This document shows, piece by piece, positions 8,205-16,682 of a stretch of 64,000 bases of DNA. Under the pieces are notes generated by a model. It was not told the origin of the DNA and searched no databases. It worked only from the letters and a program-made list of their open reading frames with translations. This DNA is from VAZQ01 sp963725185 (GTDB taxonomy: Bacteria; Pseudomonadota; Alphaproteobacteria; Rhizobiales; Xanthobacteraceae). Both the position numbers and the translations under genes were made by a program. Location of the stretch: positions 1-64,000 of the forward strand of contig CAVRXO010000010.1 of NCBI GenBank assembly GCA_963725185.1. The letters run 5' to 3'. Position 1 is the first letter of the stretch. Each line of letters starts with the position of its first letter.

Positions 8205-8801
8205 GCGAAGCTTGGCCAAGGCATCGTGCCGGTGACAGGTCACCAGATGATCGTTGACCATGCCGACCGCTTGCATGAAGGCATAGACGATGGTCGGGCC
8301 GCAGAACTTGAAGCCGCGGCGCTTGAGCTCCTTGGAGATCTGCTGCGACAATGGAGTCTCGGCCGGGATCTGCTTGGTGCTGCGGAAGGCGTTCACTTTC
8401 GGCCGCCCGTCGAGAAAGTCCCACAGCAGCCGCGAGAAACCCTGCTCGGTCTCCATGACGTCGAGATAGGCGCGCGCGGAGAGCACGGCGCCCTCGATCT
8501 TGAGGCGGTTGCGGATGATGCCGGCGTCCTGCATCAGCCGTTCGATCTTCGCCGGCGTGTAGCGGACGATCTTGGCCGGCTCGAAGCCGTCGAAGGCGCG
8601 GCGGAAATTGTCGCGCTTGCGCAGGATGGTGATCCAGGAGAGACCGGCCTGGAAGCCGTCGAGCAGGAGCTTCTCGAACAGGGCGCGGTCGTCGAGCTCC
8701 GGCACGCCCCATTCGGTGTCGTGATAGGCCATGTACAGCGGGTCCTGCCCGGCCCATGGGCACCGGCGCAGCCCATCGGGGTGGAGCAGGGCCGCGCTCA
8801 T
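8193..8801 (-). CDS. tag: DNA-3-methyladenine glycosylase I
   Basis: The 202-residue protein removes 3-methyladenine from alkylated DNA. It has the Tag zinc-binding residues: Cys14 (RRCPW), His27 (YHDTEWG), His185 (NDHLV) and Cys189. The conserved Glu43 is in the LFEKLLLDGFQAGLSW block that shapes the base pocket. The length is typical for the family. Its ATG overlaps the ygfZ stop by 4 bp (ATGA), and its own stop is ATGA-coupled to a downstream mini-ORF. Pairing of a base-excision enzyme with YgfZ is probably operon convenience. Confidence 0.95.
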   Translation of the reverse strand: MSAALLHPDGLRRCPWAGQDPLYMAYHDTEWGVPELDDRALFEKLLLDGFQAGLSWITILRKRDNFRRAFDGFEPAKIVRYTPAKIERLMQDAGIIRNRLKIEGAVLSARAYLDVMETEQGFSRLLWDFLDGRPKVNAFRSTKQIPAETPLSQQISKELKRRGFKFCGPTIVYAFMQAVGMVNDHLVTCHRHDALAKLRAQS

Positions 8802-9715
8802 GACGCTGCCTTGGGATCTGCTGCTGCCGCGGGGTCGCGCTGAAAGCCTTCGCCCGGGAAGGCAAAGCGCGCCCAGGCCGGCTTGGAGAGCCGCAGCTCA
8901 ATGCCGTCAGCCATCAGCGCCGCCCCGGCGGCCAGCGCTTCATCGACCCGGTCGAGGCGCAGCATCGCGAGCCCGCGGCCGGCTGCCGCCGAGCCCATCA
9001 CGCCGACCGATTTTCCGCCCGCCGTGACCGGCGCGCCTGCGACTGGTGGCACTTGCCCGAAGGCGACCGGGACGACGCGGGTGCGTGCGGTGCCGCGGTG
9101 CTCCATGCGCGAGACGACTTCCTGGCCGACAAAGCAGCCCTTCTGGAAATCGACGCCATGGAGCTGGTCCATGTCGGCCTCATGCGGAAATGCATCCCCG
9201 TAAGCGAAATCGAGGCCGCCCGCGGGCACCCCGAGCGCGATGCGATGCGCCTCGTAGGGGGCGGCATCGACCGGCTCGGCCGCGAAGGCGGCCGCTGTCT
9301 CGACCGGATGTGCGGTGATGCAGCGCAAGCCTAGCTCGGGCAGGCGCGGGTCCGGATGGCATGCGCCTTCATGCGCGGCAGCGGCGCCATCCCAGATCGC
9401 CATCACGCCGGCATGATCGGATACGTCCTCGACAACGACCTTGGCCCGCAGCTTGTAGAACTTCAGCCGCTCGACCAGCAGGGCGGCAAGCGCCCGCGGG
9501 CAATCGAGGTAGAACGCGTTGTCGGCGGGGGAGTCCGTTTCCACGATGATGAAGTCCACGATGATCTTGCCTTGCGGCGTGAGCAATGCCGCAAAGCGAG
9601 GGGCTTGCGGCGTCACCTTGCCCATGTCGGCGGTCACCAGCCCGTTCAGGAACTTGCGGGCATCGATGCCGGCGACCTTGAGCACGCCGCGATCGGGAAG
9701 AAGCGCTGCCTTCAT
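8798..9715 (-). CDS. ygfZ: tRNA-modifying / folate-binding protein YgfZ
   Basis: From the ATG at 9715 the protein has about 305 residues. It has a GcvT-like fold and the family-defining KGCFVGQE motif near residues 192-199, with the invariant cysteine. YgfZ helps assemble or repair Fe-S enzymes and binds tetrahydrofolate. A longer frame begins at 9760, but the conserved MKAALLPDRGVLKVAG start favours 9715. It opens the minus-strand row ygfZ-tag-HD hydrolase-phosphatase-NrtR. The region upstream holds a palindromic repeat element. Confidence 0.92.
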   Translation of the reverse strand: MKAALLPDRGVLKVAGIDARKFLNGLVTADMGKVTPQAPRFAALLTPQGKIIVDFIIVETDSPADNAFYLDCPRALAALLVERLKFYKLRAKVVVEDVSDHAGVMAIWDGAAAAHEGACHPDPRLPELGLRCITAHPVETAAAFAAEPVDAAPYEAHRIALGVPAGGLDFAYGDAFPHEADMDQLHGVDFQKGCFVGQEVVSRMEHRGTARTRVVPVAFGQVPPVAGAPVTAGGKSVGVMGSAAAGRGLAMLRLDRVDEALAAGAALMADGIELRLSKPAWARFAFPGEGFQRDPAAAADPKAAS

Positions 9716-9812
9716 GCCCCCTACATGCCAGATGTTGGCGGGAAACGTAAGGCGCGCCAACTGCCCCCTCGGGTGAGCTGCGTTGCGCGCGGCGCGCCCC
9801 GCTCTTCGCCGA

Positions 9813-9904
9813 GCGTAATCCGAACTGCAGCGCCGATGTCGGATTACGCGCGGAATGTCTCTCCTGCCAAAGGCGGGCGTCTTGGCCGCGCTAATCCAAC
9901 CTAC
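9813..9904. repeat. MITE-like palindromic element, partial copy
   Basis: This segment closely resembles the right two-thirds of the element at 13032-13183. It carries the inner inverted repeat gcgtaatccga / tcggattacgc (9813-9823 and 9839-9849) and the same right end, ccgcgctaatccaacctac. The left terminal arm is missing or degraded. It fills the gap between ygfZ and the next minus-strand gene. Confidence 0.75.
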
Positions 9905-9920
9905 CGATTGTCGATCGCGC

Positions 9921-10613
9921 CTACTCGCTGGTGAGGAAGTAGTACCATGTGCCGTCGGGGCCGATGCCGAGCTGGTAGAAGACGTAGCGGCCGCGCTCGA
10001 GCATTTGCTTGTAGTCGGCGCCGGTGACCACCCGGAACAGCTCGACCTTCTGGGCCGGCGTCAGCGACCTGATGGGCAGCCGCGCAAAATAGGGCCACAG
10101 ATACGTCTCCTGCGGCGTACCGGCATCGATGCGGGCCGGTTGGGTCTTGAGGATGCTGATCAGGATCGAGAGGATCTCGACGCCATCGGAATCCGGATAG
10201 TTCTCTTTCCAATAGGCGATCGGATCCTGCCGCTGGGTGTGGGAGAAGACCGGCATGCGCCCGTTCGCCTGCATCAGGGCGAGCAGCGTCTGCAGGTCGC
10301 CGCTGCGTGCCGCCGCCAGGATGCGATCGCGCATGCGCAGCACCGCCGGCGGCAGATGGGAAAGATCGGTGGCGATTTCCGGGCTGGCCGCGCTCGGCGG
10401 CAAAGCCGGGGTCTCGCCGGTCGCCTGCGGCCGCTCGCTTACCTGCGAATTGGGGCTGGGTTCCTGCGCGGGCGGCACGAACTGATTGGCCGATGGCGTG
10501 GCCGTGGGCGGCCGGATCGTCTCGGTGCGGACCTTGAGCTGCGCCAGCGCGCTTGCGCTCGTCGCCAACAGCGCGATTGTGAGCACAAGGGCGGGAACGG
10601 CGCGCGCGGGCAT
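9921..10613 (-). CDS. Secreted hypothetical protein, 230 aa
   Basis: A clear signal peptide (MPARAVPALVLTIALLATSASALAQ) is followed by a proline/threonine-rich linker to about residue 75. A folded domain rich in Trp, Tyr and Leu then runs to the C-terminus (QTLLALMQANGRMPVFSH, KENYPDSDGVEIL, GADYKQML, GTWYYFLTSE). It is probably periplasmic. I recognise the type as a conserved rhizobial hypothetical without an assigned function. It is not close enough to either neighbour to argue for an operon. Confidence 0.75.
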   Translation of the reverse strand: MPARAVPALVLTIALLATSASALAQLKVRTETIRPPTATPSANQFVPPAQEPSPNSQVSERPQATGETPALPPSAASPEIATDLSHLPPAVLRMRDRILAAARSGDLQTLLALMQANGRMPVFSHTQRQDPIAYWKENYPDSDGVEILSILISILKTQPARIDAGTPQETYLWPYFARLPIRSLTPAQKVELFRVVTGADYKQMLERGRYVFYQLGIGPDGTWYYFLTSE

Positions 10614-10672
10614 GGGCTGGCTGCGAATTGGCGATCGAATCAGCGATCTCGCAGCCTAGCAGAGTCGGGGGA

Positions 10673-10754
10673 CAGTCATCAGAAGTCAGTCATCAGAAGT
10701 CAGTCGTCAGACAAGCGAAGCGCCCGCCTCTGATCACTGACTTCTGACGGCTGA
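10673..10754. repeat. Tandem 14-bp repeats and inverted partner
   Basis: The unit cagtcatcagaagt occurs at 10673 and 10687, with a third diverged copy at 10701. An inverted partner, ctgacttctgacggctgatc, lies at about 10736-10754. The whole fits between two minus-strand genes and could fold as a hairpin after the downstream stop of the 86-residue gene. Confidence 0.75.
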
Positions 10755-11015
10755 TCACTGGCTCCGGGTCCGCAGCGAGAACTCGCCGTTGCGGACGCGC
10801 AGCGCGAGGCCCTCGGCGAATTGTGCCGCGGCTTCCTCCCCGTAGGTGGTGACGAATTCGGCAAAGGCCGCGAACAGGCAGGCCTGCGCCAGGCAGTCGC
10901 CATCGATGCCGTCGATGCGCGCCTCGGTCCAGGCCTCGTGCAAATAGCCGAGCGCCGCTCTCTTCTGCTCATGTTCCGGAACGCATGCCGGAGCCTGTAT
11001 CGCCTGCGTGGTCAT
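10755..11015 (-). CDS. Small hypothetical protein, 86 aa
   Basis: This short acidic protein is mostly helical by composition (QKRAALGYLHEAWTEARIDG, FAAFAEFVTTYGEEAAAQFAEGLALRVRNGEF). It has no signal peptide or membrane segment. It resembles small conserved rhizobial proteins of unknown role. Codon use and a clean ATG start support a real gene. It ends against a hairpin-forming repeat. Confidence 0.65.
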   Translation of the reverse strand: MTTQAIQAPACVPEHEQKRAALGYLHEAWTEARIDGIDGDCLAQACLFAAFAEFVTTYGEEAAAQFAEGLALRVRNGEFSLRTRSQ

Positions 11016-11128
11016 GCCCGATATCGATGTGATGGAGCCGCCAGCGCGGGGCCCTCAAGAGAACGCGCGGCAAATTATCACGGGTTCGACGCCTGCCTAG
11101 CCACAACCTTAGGAAAGGTTAATGCAGG

Positions 11129-11506
11129 TCAATTGGCATACCTGGCCGTCACTTCGCGGGCGATCTTGGAACCCTCGTCGAGATAGCGGCGGATCACCAG
11201 ATCGGCCGCCGGCGTGCAGGTCCGGTAGCTTTGCTGAAAGATCCGGAAGCCGCGATTGAAGCTCGCCACCATGCGGGTCTTGCGATCGCCGTTGGGGGCC
11301 TCGGCGTCGACCAGCGCCTGCATCTGGTTGCGCCACTTCTGCCCTTCATTGGCGCCGCAGATGCCGCGCAGGTAATGCAGCGCGCCCAGGATCTCGGCGA
11401 GCCGCTGCAGCGTGGCGTCATAGGGCGCGGCCGCCTCTTGCGCCCGCGCCGGCGCGCCCACCGTCAACAGTGCGAGCAGAGCCAGGATCAGAATGCGTCG
11501 CGCCAT
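11129..11506 (-). CDS. TIGR02301 family secreted protein
   Basis: From the ATG at 11506 the protein has 125 residues. A signal peptide (MARRILILALLALLTVGAPARAQ) is followed by a helical domain with two conserved cysteines (RGICGANEG, YRTCTPAAD). The motif LGALHYLRGICGANEGQKWR is what identifies TIGR02301, an alphaproteobacterial family of unknown function. The Nudix gene lies 133 bp upstream on the same strand. Confidence 0.88.
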   Translation of the reverse strand: MARRILILALLALLTVGAPARAQEAAAPYDATLQRLAEILGALHYLRGICGANEGQKWRNQMQALVDAEAPNGDRKTRMVASFNRGFRIFQQSYRTCTPAADLVIRRYLDEGSKIAREVTARYAN

Positions 11507-11639
11507 GTTGCGTTGAGGACGATGCGTCGGAGTTGATGGGCCGGTTCGAGATAGGCCGGGGCGCCGGGCCTGGCAAGCCGCCACGGCCGAGCCCCTGATG
11601 TGCGATCAACCCGCCGGAAAAAAGGCGGTGCTCGACGGC

Positions 11640-12089
11640 TCAATCGGCCTGCGGCAAGAGCCGAAACGCCGATGCCACGATCTCGGCGAGGCCCGGGGTG
11701 GTCGGCAGTCCGGTCAGCTCGGCGGGATCCAGCCAGCGCGCCTCCGACAGCTCTTCGTTCAATGTGACCTCGCCGGCGAGCCAGCGCGCCGCGAACGGCA
11801 GAATGACAAAGTGCCGCTCGATCCGGTCGTCGGTGTCGCGCGTGATCGCCTCGCGAAAGCCCGCGAGCCCGATCGGTTCGATCGCCAAGCTGGTTTCCTC
11901 GCGCACCTCGCGAATGATCGCCTCGCTCAGCGTCTCGCCGATCTCGACCACGCCGCCCGGCAGGCTGAACAGGCCGTTGGCGGGGGCCCGCGCCCGGCGC
12001 ACCACCAGAACCCGTCCGGCCCGCACGATGGCGGCGCTCACCGCAAGAAATGGACGGTCCGGATAGGATCTCGCATCTGCCACGATCAT
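11640..12089 (-). CDS. Nudix hydrolase
   Basis: The 149-residue protein contains the Nudix box at about residues 45-68: GGVVEIGETLSEAII then REVREETSL. This keeps the REXXEE metal ligands but has Ser in place of the usual Gly. The PF(L)AVSAAIV start and RARAPANGLFSLPGG segment fit ADP-ribose or nucleoside-diphosphate-linked substrates. It lies upstream of the TIGR02301 gene and diverges from the HMCES-like gene across a 190-bp gap that should hold both promoters. Confidence 0.9.
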   Translation of the reverse strand: MIVADARSYPDRPFLAVSAAIVRAGRVLVVRRARAPANGLFSLPGGVVEIGETLSEAIIREVREETSLAIEPIGLAGFREAITRDTDDRIERHFVILPFAARWLAGEVTLNEELSEARWLDPAELTGLPTTPGLAEIVASAFRLLPQAD

Positions 12090-12279
12090 CCAGGTTCCCG
12101 TTGGGGCTTCGCTTCGCCATTCTGGCTACAACACACTTGGCTCGATTCTGGCCTTGTAGTCACTCAATCGCCCCCGATAGCGTGGCCCGAGGCTCAGCCA
12201 ATACCTACATTCTTGACTGCGGAGTCCCGTCCTTCTACCGCCTCGATCCATCGGGAACCCCGGAGAGTACCTGAATCCA

Positions 12280-13029
12280 ATGTGCGGACGCTATTCCATC
12301 ACCACCGCGCCGGAAGCCATGCGGCAGTTGTTCGGCTATCTGGAGCAGCCGAATTTTCCGCCGCGCTACAACATCGCCCCGACCCAGCCGGTGCCGATCG
12401 TGCGCCTCGATCAGGGCAGGCGGCAATTCGCCTTGCTGCGCTGGGGCCTCATCCCGTCCTGGGTGAAAGATCCCAGGAAGTTCGCGCTTCTGCATGTGGC
12501 GCGCGGCGAGTCCGTGAACGAGAAGCCGGCCTTTCGCAACGCCATGAAGCGGCGGCGCTGCCTGGTGCCGGCCGACGGATTTTATGAGTGGAGCGAGTTC
12601 GGCGAGCGCAAGCGGCCGTTCTTCATCCGGGCGAGAGCGAGCGGACCGATCGCCTTCGCCGGCCTGTGGGAGACCTGGGAAGGGCCGAACGGCGAGGAGG
12701 TGGAAACCGTCGCCATCATCACCACGCCGGCGAACCGCATGCTGGGCGCGATCGCCGAGCGCATGCCGGCGATCCTGCCGCCGGACGCCTTCGACTTGTG
12801 GCTCGACTGCGCGGCGGTCGATGCCGAGACCGCGGCAGCTTTCATCGTGCCCGCGCCCGAAGGCTTGCTCGAGGCCTACCCGGTCTCCACCGCGGTCAAC
12901 CGCACCGCCAACGACGGCCCCGAGCTGATCGAGCCGGTATCGGAGGCAGAAGCGGAAGCCGCGCCGCCGCCGGCGGCGAAGCGCTCCCGCGAGCGCAAGC
13001 CGGACAAGCGCCAGCCGTCGTTGTTTTGA
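12280..13029 (+). CDS. HMCES/YedK family protein (SOS response-associated peptidase fold)
   Basis: The 249-residue protein begins MCGRYS, so Cys2 becomes the N-terminal nucleophile that bonds to abasic sites in single-stranded DNA. Other family landmarks are NIAPTQ, RWGLIPSW, ARGES..EKPAF and GFYEW (Glu103). The position of the catalytic His (in E. coli IHDRRP) reads IAERMP here, so the His is replaced by Ala159. The lysine/arginine-rich C-terminal tail (about residue 225 on) may bind DNA. It is a single gene followed directly by a MITE-like palindrome. Confidence 0.9.
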   Translation: MCGRYSITTAPEAMRQLFGYLEQPNFPPRYNIAPTQPVPIVRLDQGRRQFALLRWGLIPSWVKDPRKFALLHVARGESVNEKPAFRNAMKRRRCLVPADGFYEWSEFGERKRPFFIRARASGPIAFAGLWETWEGPNGEEVETVAIITTPANRMLGAIAERMPAILPPDAFDLWLDCAAVDAETAAAFIVPAPEGLLEAYPVSTAVNRTANDGPELIEPVSEAEAEAAPPPAAKRSRERKPDKRQPSLF

Positions 13030-13031
13030 CG

Positions 13032-13183
13032 GTAGGTTGGGTTAGCGCGGCCCACGGCGTTGCGATTGATTCGACCGAGCAGATCCGCGCGTAACCCGAC
13101 TGCGGAGGCTCAGGTGTCGGGTTACGCGCGGAATATTCTCCTATCAAAAAAACAAGCGCATCGGCCGCGCTAACCCAACCTAC
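13032..13183. mobile_element. MITE-like palindromic element, 152 bp, complete copy
   Basis: The ends are a perfect 19-bp inverted repeat: gtaggttgggttagcgcgg at 13032-13050 and its reverse complement at 13165-13183. Inside is a second perfect 16-bp inverted repeat (13085-13100 and 13116-13131, ccgcgcgtaacccgac and its complement). It encodes nothing. A related partial copy is at 9813-9904. It fills the gap between two convergent genes and could serve as a bidirectional terminator. Confidence 0.85.
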
Positions 13184-13189
13184 AGATGC

Positions 13190-14650
13190 CTACAACACCT
13201 TGCCCGGATTGAGAATTCCGTTGGGGTCGAGGGTGCGCTTGAGGCTGCGCATCAGGCTCAGCGCCACCGGATCCTTCACGCCCGGCAACAGATCGCGCTT
13301 CATCACCCCGATGCCGTGCTCGGCCGAGATCGAGCCGCCATAGCGGGCCACGATGGCGAAGACCGCGGCGTTGACCTCATCCCAGTGGGCCAGAAAGGCG
13401 GCGCGGTTGGCGCCCACCGGCTGGCTGATGTTGAAATGCACATTGCCGTCGCCGAGATGACCGAACGGGCAGGGGCGGCAGCCCGGGATCATGGCCTCGA
13501 CCGCGGCGCTCGCCTCGACGATGAAGTCCGGCACCGCCGTCACCGGCACCGAGACGTCGTGCTTGATCGAGCCACCCTCGTATTTCTGGGTGTCGGCGAT
13601 GTGGTGGCGCAGGAGCCAGAACGCCTTCGCCTGCTCCAGGCTGGCCGCGATGGTGGCATCGGCCACGAGGCCCTGATCGGCGCCCGCGCTCAGGATCTCC
13701 TCGATCGCGGCCCGCAAGCCGTCGCGCGCCTGCGACGACAGCTCCAAGAGCACATACCAGGGATGCCGCTCGCTGAGCGGGTCGCGGCAACCGGGCGCAT
13801 GGCGCACCGCGAACTCGAGCGCGATGCGCGGAATGAGCTCGAAGCCGGTGACCGCGCCGCCCGCCCGCTCGTTGGCGAGGTTGAACAGCGCCAGCGCGGC
13901 GTGCGGCGACGGCATGCCGATGAAAGCGGTCTCGACCGCACGCGGGCGCGGGAACAGCTTGAGCACCGCCGCCGTGATGATGCCGAGCGTGCCTTCGGCG
14001 CCGATGAACAGGTGGCGCAGGTCGTAGCCGGTATTGTCCTTCTTGAGCTTGCGCAGATTGCGCAGGATGCGCCCGTCGGCCAGCACCACTTCGAGCCCGA
14101 GCACCAGCTCGCGCGCGACCCCATAGGCGAGCGCACCGGTGCCGCCCGCATTGGTGGAGAGATTGCCGCCGATGGTGCAGCTGCCCTCGGCGCCGAGCGA
14201 GAGCGGGAACAGGCGTCCGGCCGCGGCGGCGGCCTCCTGCGCGTGTGCCAGGATGACGCCCGCCTCGCAGGTCATGGTGCTGGAGGTGGCGTCGACCTCG
14301 CGGATGCGGTCGAGCCGCTTGAGCGACAGCACGATCTCGCCGTGCAGCGGCGTCTGGCCGCCGACCAGGCCGGTATTGCCGCCCTGCGGCACGATCGGCG
14401 TGCGGGTCTCGTTGGCGAGCCGCAGGATGGCGGCGACCTCGTCGGGCGAACCCGGCCGCAGCACCAGCGGCGAACTGCCGTGATAAAGCCCGCGCTCCTC
14501 GGTCACATAGGGCGCGATATCGGCCGGCGCGGTAATCGCATGGCGCGCACCGACGATCGCGGCGAAGCGGGCGAGGAGATTGGCATCAAGCGGTCGCTGC
14601 TGCGGCTGCAGGGCGGCGGCGGAGGGGAGCTCGGTCACGCACGTATCCAT
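13190..14650 (-). CDS. FAD-linked oxidase, GlcD / D-2-hydroxyacid dehydrogenase family
   Basis: From the ATG at 14650 the protein has 486 residues. The N-terminal FAD-binding part shows PQGGNTGLVGGQTP and the GAEGSCTIGGNLSTNAGG flavin-binding block. The C-terminal FAD-oxidase domain has HHIADTQKYEGGSIKHDVSVP, GHLGDGNVHFNI and SAEHGIGVMKRD, the His-rich metal/substrate motifs of D-lactate, glycolate and D-2-hydroxyglutarate dehydrogenases. It probably oxidises a D-2-hydroxyacid and passes electrons to a carrier; the exact substrate cannot be read. It is a stand-alone gene. Confidence 0.92.
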   Translation of the reverse strand: MDTCVTELPSAAALQPQQRPLDANLLARFAAIVGARHAITAPADIAPYVTEERGLYHGSSPLVLRPGSPDEVAAILRLANETRTPIVPQGGNTGLVGGQTPLHGEIVLSLKRLDRIREVDATSSTMTCEAGVILAHAQEAAAAAGRLFPLSLGAEGSCTIGGNLSTNAGGTGALAYGVARELVLGLEVVLADGRILRNLRKLKKDNTGYDLRHLFIGAEGTLGIITAAVLKLFPRPRAVETAFIGMPSPHAALALFNLANERAGGAVTGFELIPRIALEFAVRHAPGCRDPLSERHPWYVLLELSSQARDGLRAAIEEILSAGADQGLVADATIAASLEQAKAFWLLRHHIADTQKYEGGSIKHDVSVPVTAVPDFIVEASAAVEAMIPGCRPCPFGHLGDGNVHFNISQPVGANRAAFLAHWDEVNAAVFAIVARYGGSISAEHGIGVMKRDLLPGVKDPVALSLMRSLKRTLDPNGILNPGKVL

Positions 14651-14742
14651 GGTGGATTTGGCCGCACTCCTATCATTTTCTCGCACTTTGTGGGCACGGG
14701 ATTTCGCTTGCCGGACCGCGACGCAGCCATGCGCCGACCCGC

Positions 14743-16390
14743 TCACGGCGGATCGCGCGTCCCCAGCAGGATCTCGTTGACCTCTTCGGAGAAGGTCTTT
14801 CGGTGGCCGTCGATCATGAGCCGGCCGGGGTCCTCGCCATCGGGCTGCGCCGCCGGCATACCGTGATCGAGCAGAGCCCGCGCGCAACCGACCCAGTCGC
14901 CGCCCGCGACCGGCTCATTGCACGACGCCCACGCCAGGGTGCCGCAAACATTGTCGCCATGGCCGTGCTCCTCGCGCCAGCTCGCGCCGTGCTCCAGGAG
15001 GAATCGCGTCAGGGCCGCATTGCCGCGAAAGACCGCGAGATTGAGCGCTGATGCGCTCCAGTCGCCGCCGCGCACCGCGATCGGCCAGCCGAGCTTGACC
15101 ATCAGCCTCGCACCCTCGTCGCCGCCTTCCGCCGTCATGTCGGGCAGTAACCGCAACTGCGCCTCGCGCAGCGTGCCGGGTAGATCGGGGCGGCGGGCGC
15201 GGATGCGCCGGGCCTGCGCCTCATCGCCGCGCGCGCAGGCCGCGATGAACTCTTCCTCCTCGGAGACCGGTTCGGCTCCGGCTTGCCCGCGCATGAGCTC
15301 GGCGACATCGCCAAGGCCGAACTGCCGCGCCAGGCCGTAAGCGTTGATGCCGCTCGGCGTCGTCGCCGTCGGATCGGCTCCCGCCTCCAACAGCGCCTCG
15401 ACGTGCCGGCGCGAGCGCCGCCGTCTGATCGCCCACAAGAGCGGCGAGCCCCAATCGGTCAACGGCGGATTGCGCGCGGGCTCGTTCGGATCGGCGCCGT
15501 GCCGGAGCAGCAGCTCGAGCGCGGCGACATTGTCGAAATCGAACACGCGGTAGAGCGCATTGCTGCCCTCGATGCGGGCCCCGCGCTCCAGCAGGAGACG
15601 CGTGCAGGCGAGATCATCCAGCGCGTGATAGAGCGACTCGCCGTCATTGGGATCGGCGCCGGCATCGAGCAACAGCTTGGTCAGCTCGCGGTCGTGGTTG
15701 CTGCCGGCGGCGCCATAGAGCGCCGACAACGGGTGCTCGTCGTCGGGCTGGTCCAGGGATCCTGGCGGCCAGCGACTGCCGATGCGCTGGTTGGGATCGG
15801 CGCCGGCGGCGAGCAGAAACGGCGCGCTGCCATGCAGGCGCTCGCGAAATTCCGGCACCCGCAGCAGGCTCGAATGCGTGATCGCGAGCAGCGGCGGCAG
15901 CTTGAACGGGCCGCCCGGGCGATCGACCCATGCCGGGTCGGCTGCGGTCGCCTGCCGCAGCGCGCCTTCGTCGCCGATGGCGCAGGCCAGATAGGGATTG
16001 CCGGCCGGGAGATCGGGGTTTTCGGCAAGCATCCGAACGGCGAGATGGGGATGTGCGCGGTTGAACGTCCCGTCGACATCGCCGGAATACACCAGCCGGA
16101 GCCAATGCACGACACGGCTCGCGCGATCGGTGCGGGGCCGATTGCGCCTCGACGTAGCGCTTGAGGTCGGCCCAGGAGGCAAAGCCGTAGTCGCGCGCCA
16201 CGCACGATTGCGCATCGTGCAGCCGCAGCCCGAGCGAGGCAATCTCGTCGTCGCTGCGGTCCGCGGCCGCCGGCAGCGCGCGGCGAAACTGCGCGATCGC
16301 TTCCGGATCGCGGTCCCGGCAGCGATGGATCAGGTCCTTGGCTTGTTTCTTCGGATGATCGAGATTCGATCGATCGGGCAGTCGGCTCAT
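14743..16390 (-). pseudogene. Ankyrin-repeat protein split by a frameshift
   Basis: The beginning (MSRLPDRSNLDHPKKQAKDL, then ARDYGFASWADLKRYVEA) reads from 16390 in one frame to about 16130. The continuation (VVHWLRLVYSGDVDG and several ankyrin units such as FLLAAGADPN, LLLDAGADPN, LLLRHGADPN, ALLEAGADP, FLLEHGAS) runs in the adjacent frame to 14743. The two pieces make one plausible protein of about 550 residues. A single indel between about 16110 and 16150 therefore breaks it. It could be a recent pseudogene or a sequencing error. Confidence 0.8.
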
Positions 16391-16682
16391 GGGAGACCTC
16401 CGTGCATCAAATCGCCGACGGCCCGCAACACCGGCTGCACAAAGGCTCTAAGCGCTGTTTGAAAGCTGCAAGTGGGTTCAACCCTTCCCGCGGGCCCGGG
16501 CGCGGCTTGCACCGCAGCCGCAAGATTATGGCGGGCAAACGCGCAGGTCAATTCGACCCGATTGTTCGCTTCCGGGCCGGCCGCAAAAGTGGGAATATCG
16601 CCACAACTTGCGCCCTCCTCCGCGCTGCGCGCAATCCGGCTGAGCCACGAAGCTCGGCGTCTTATCGGGCAGGACCCTGAAC

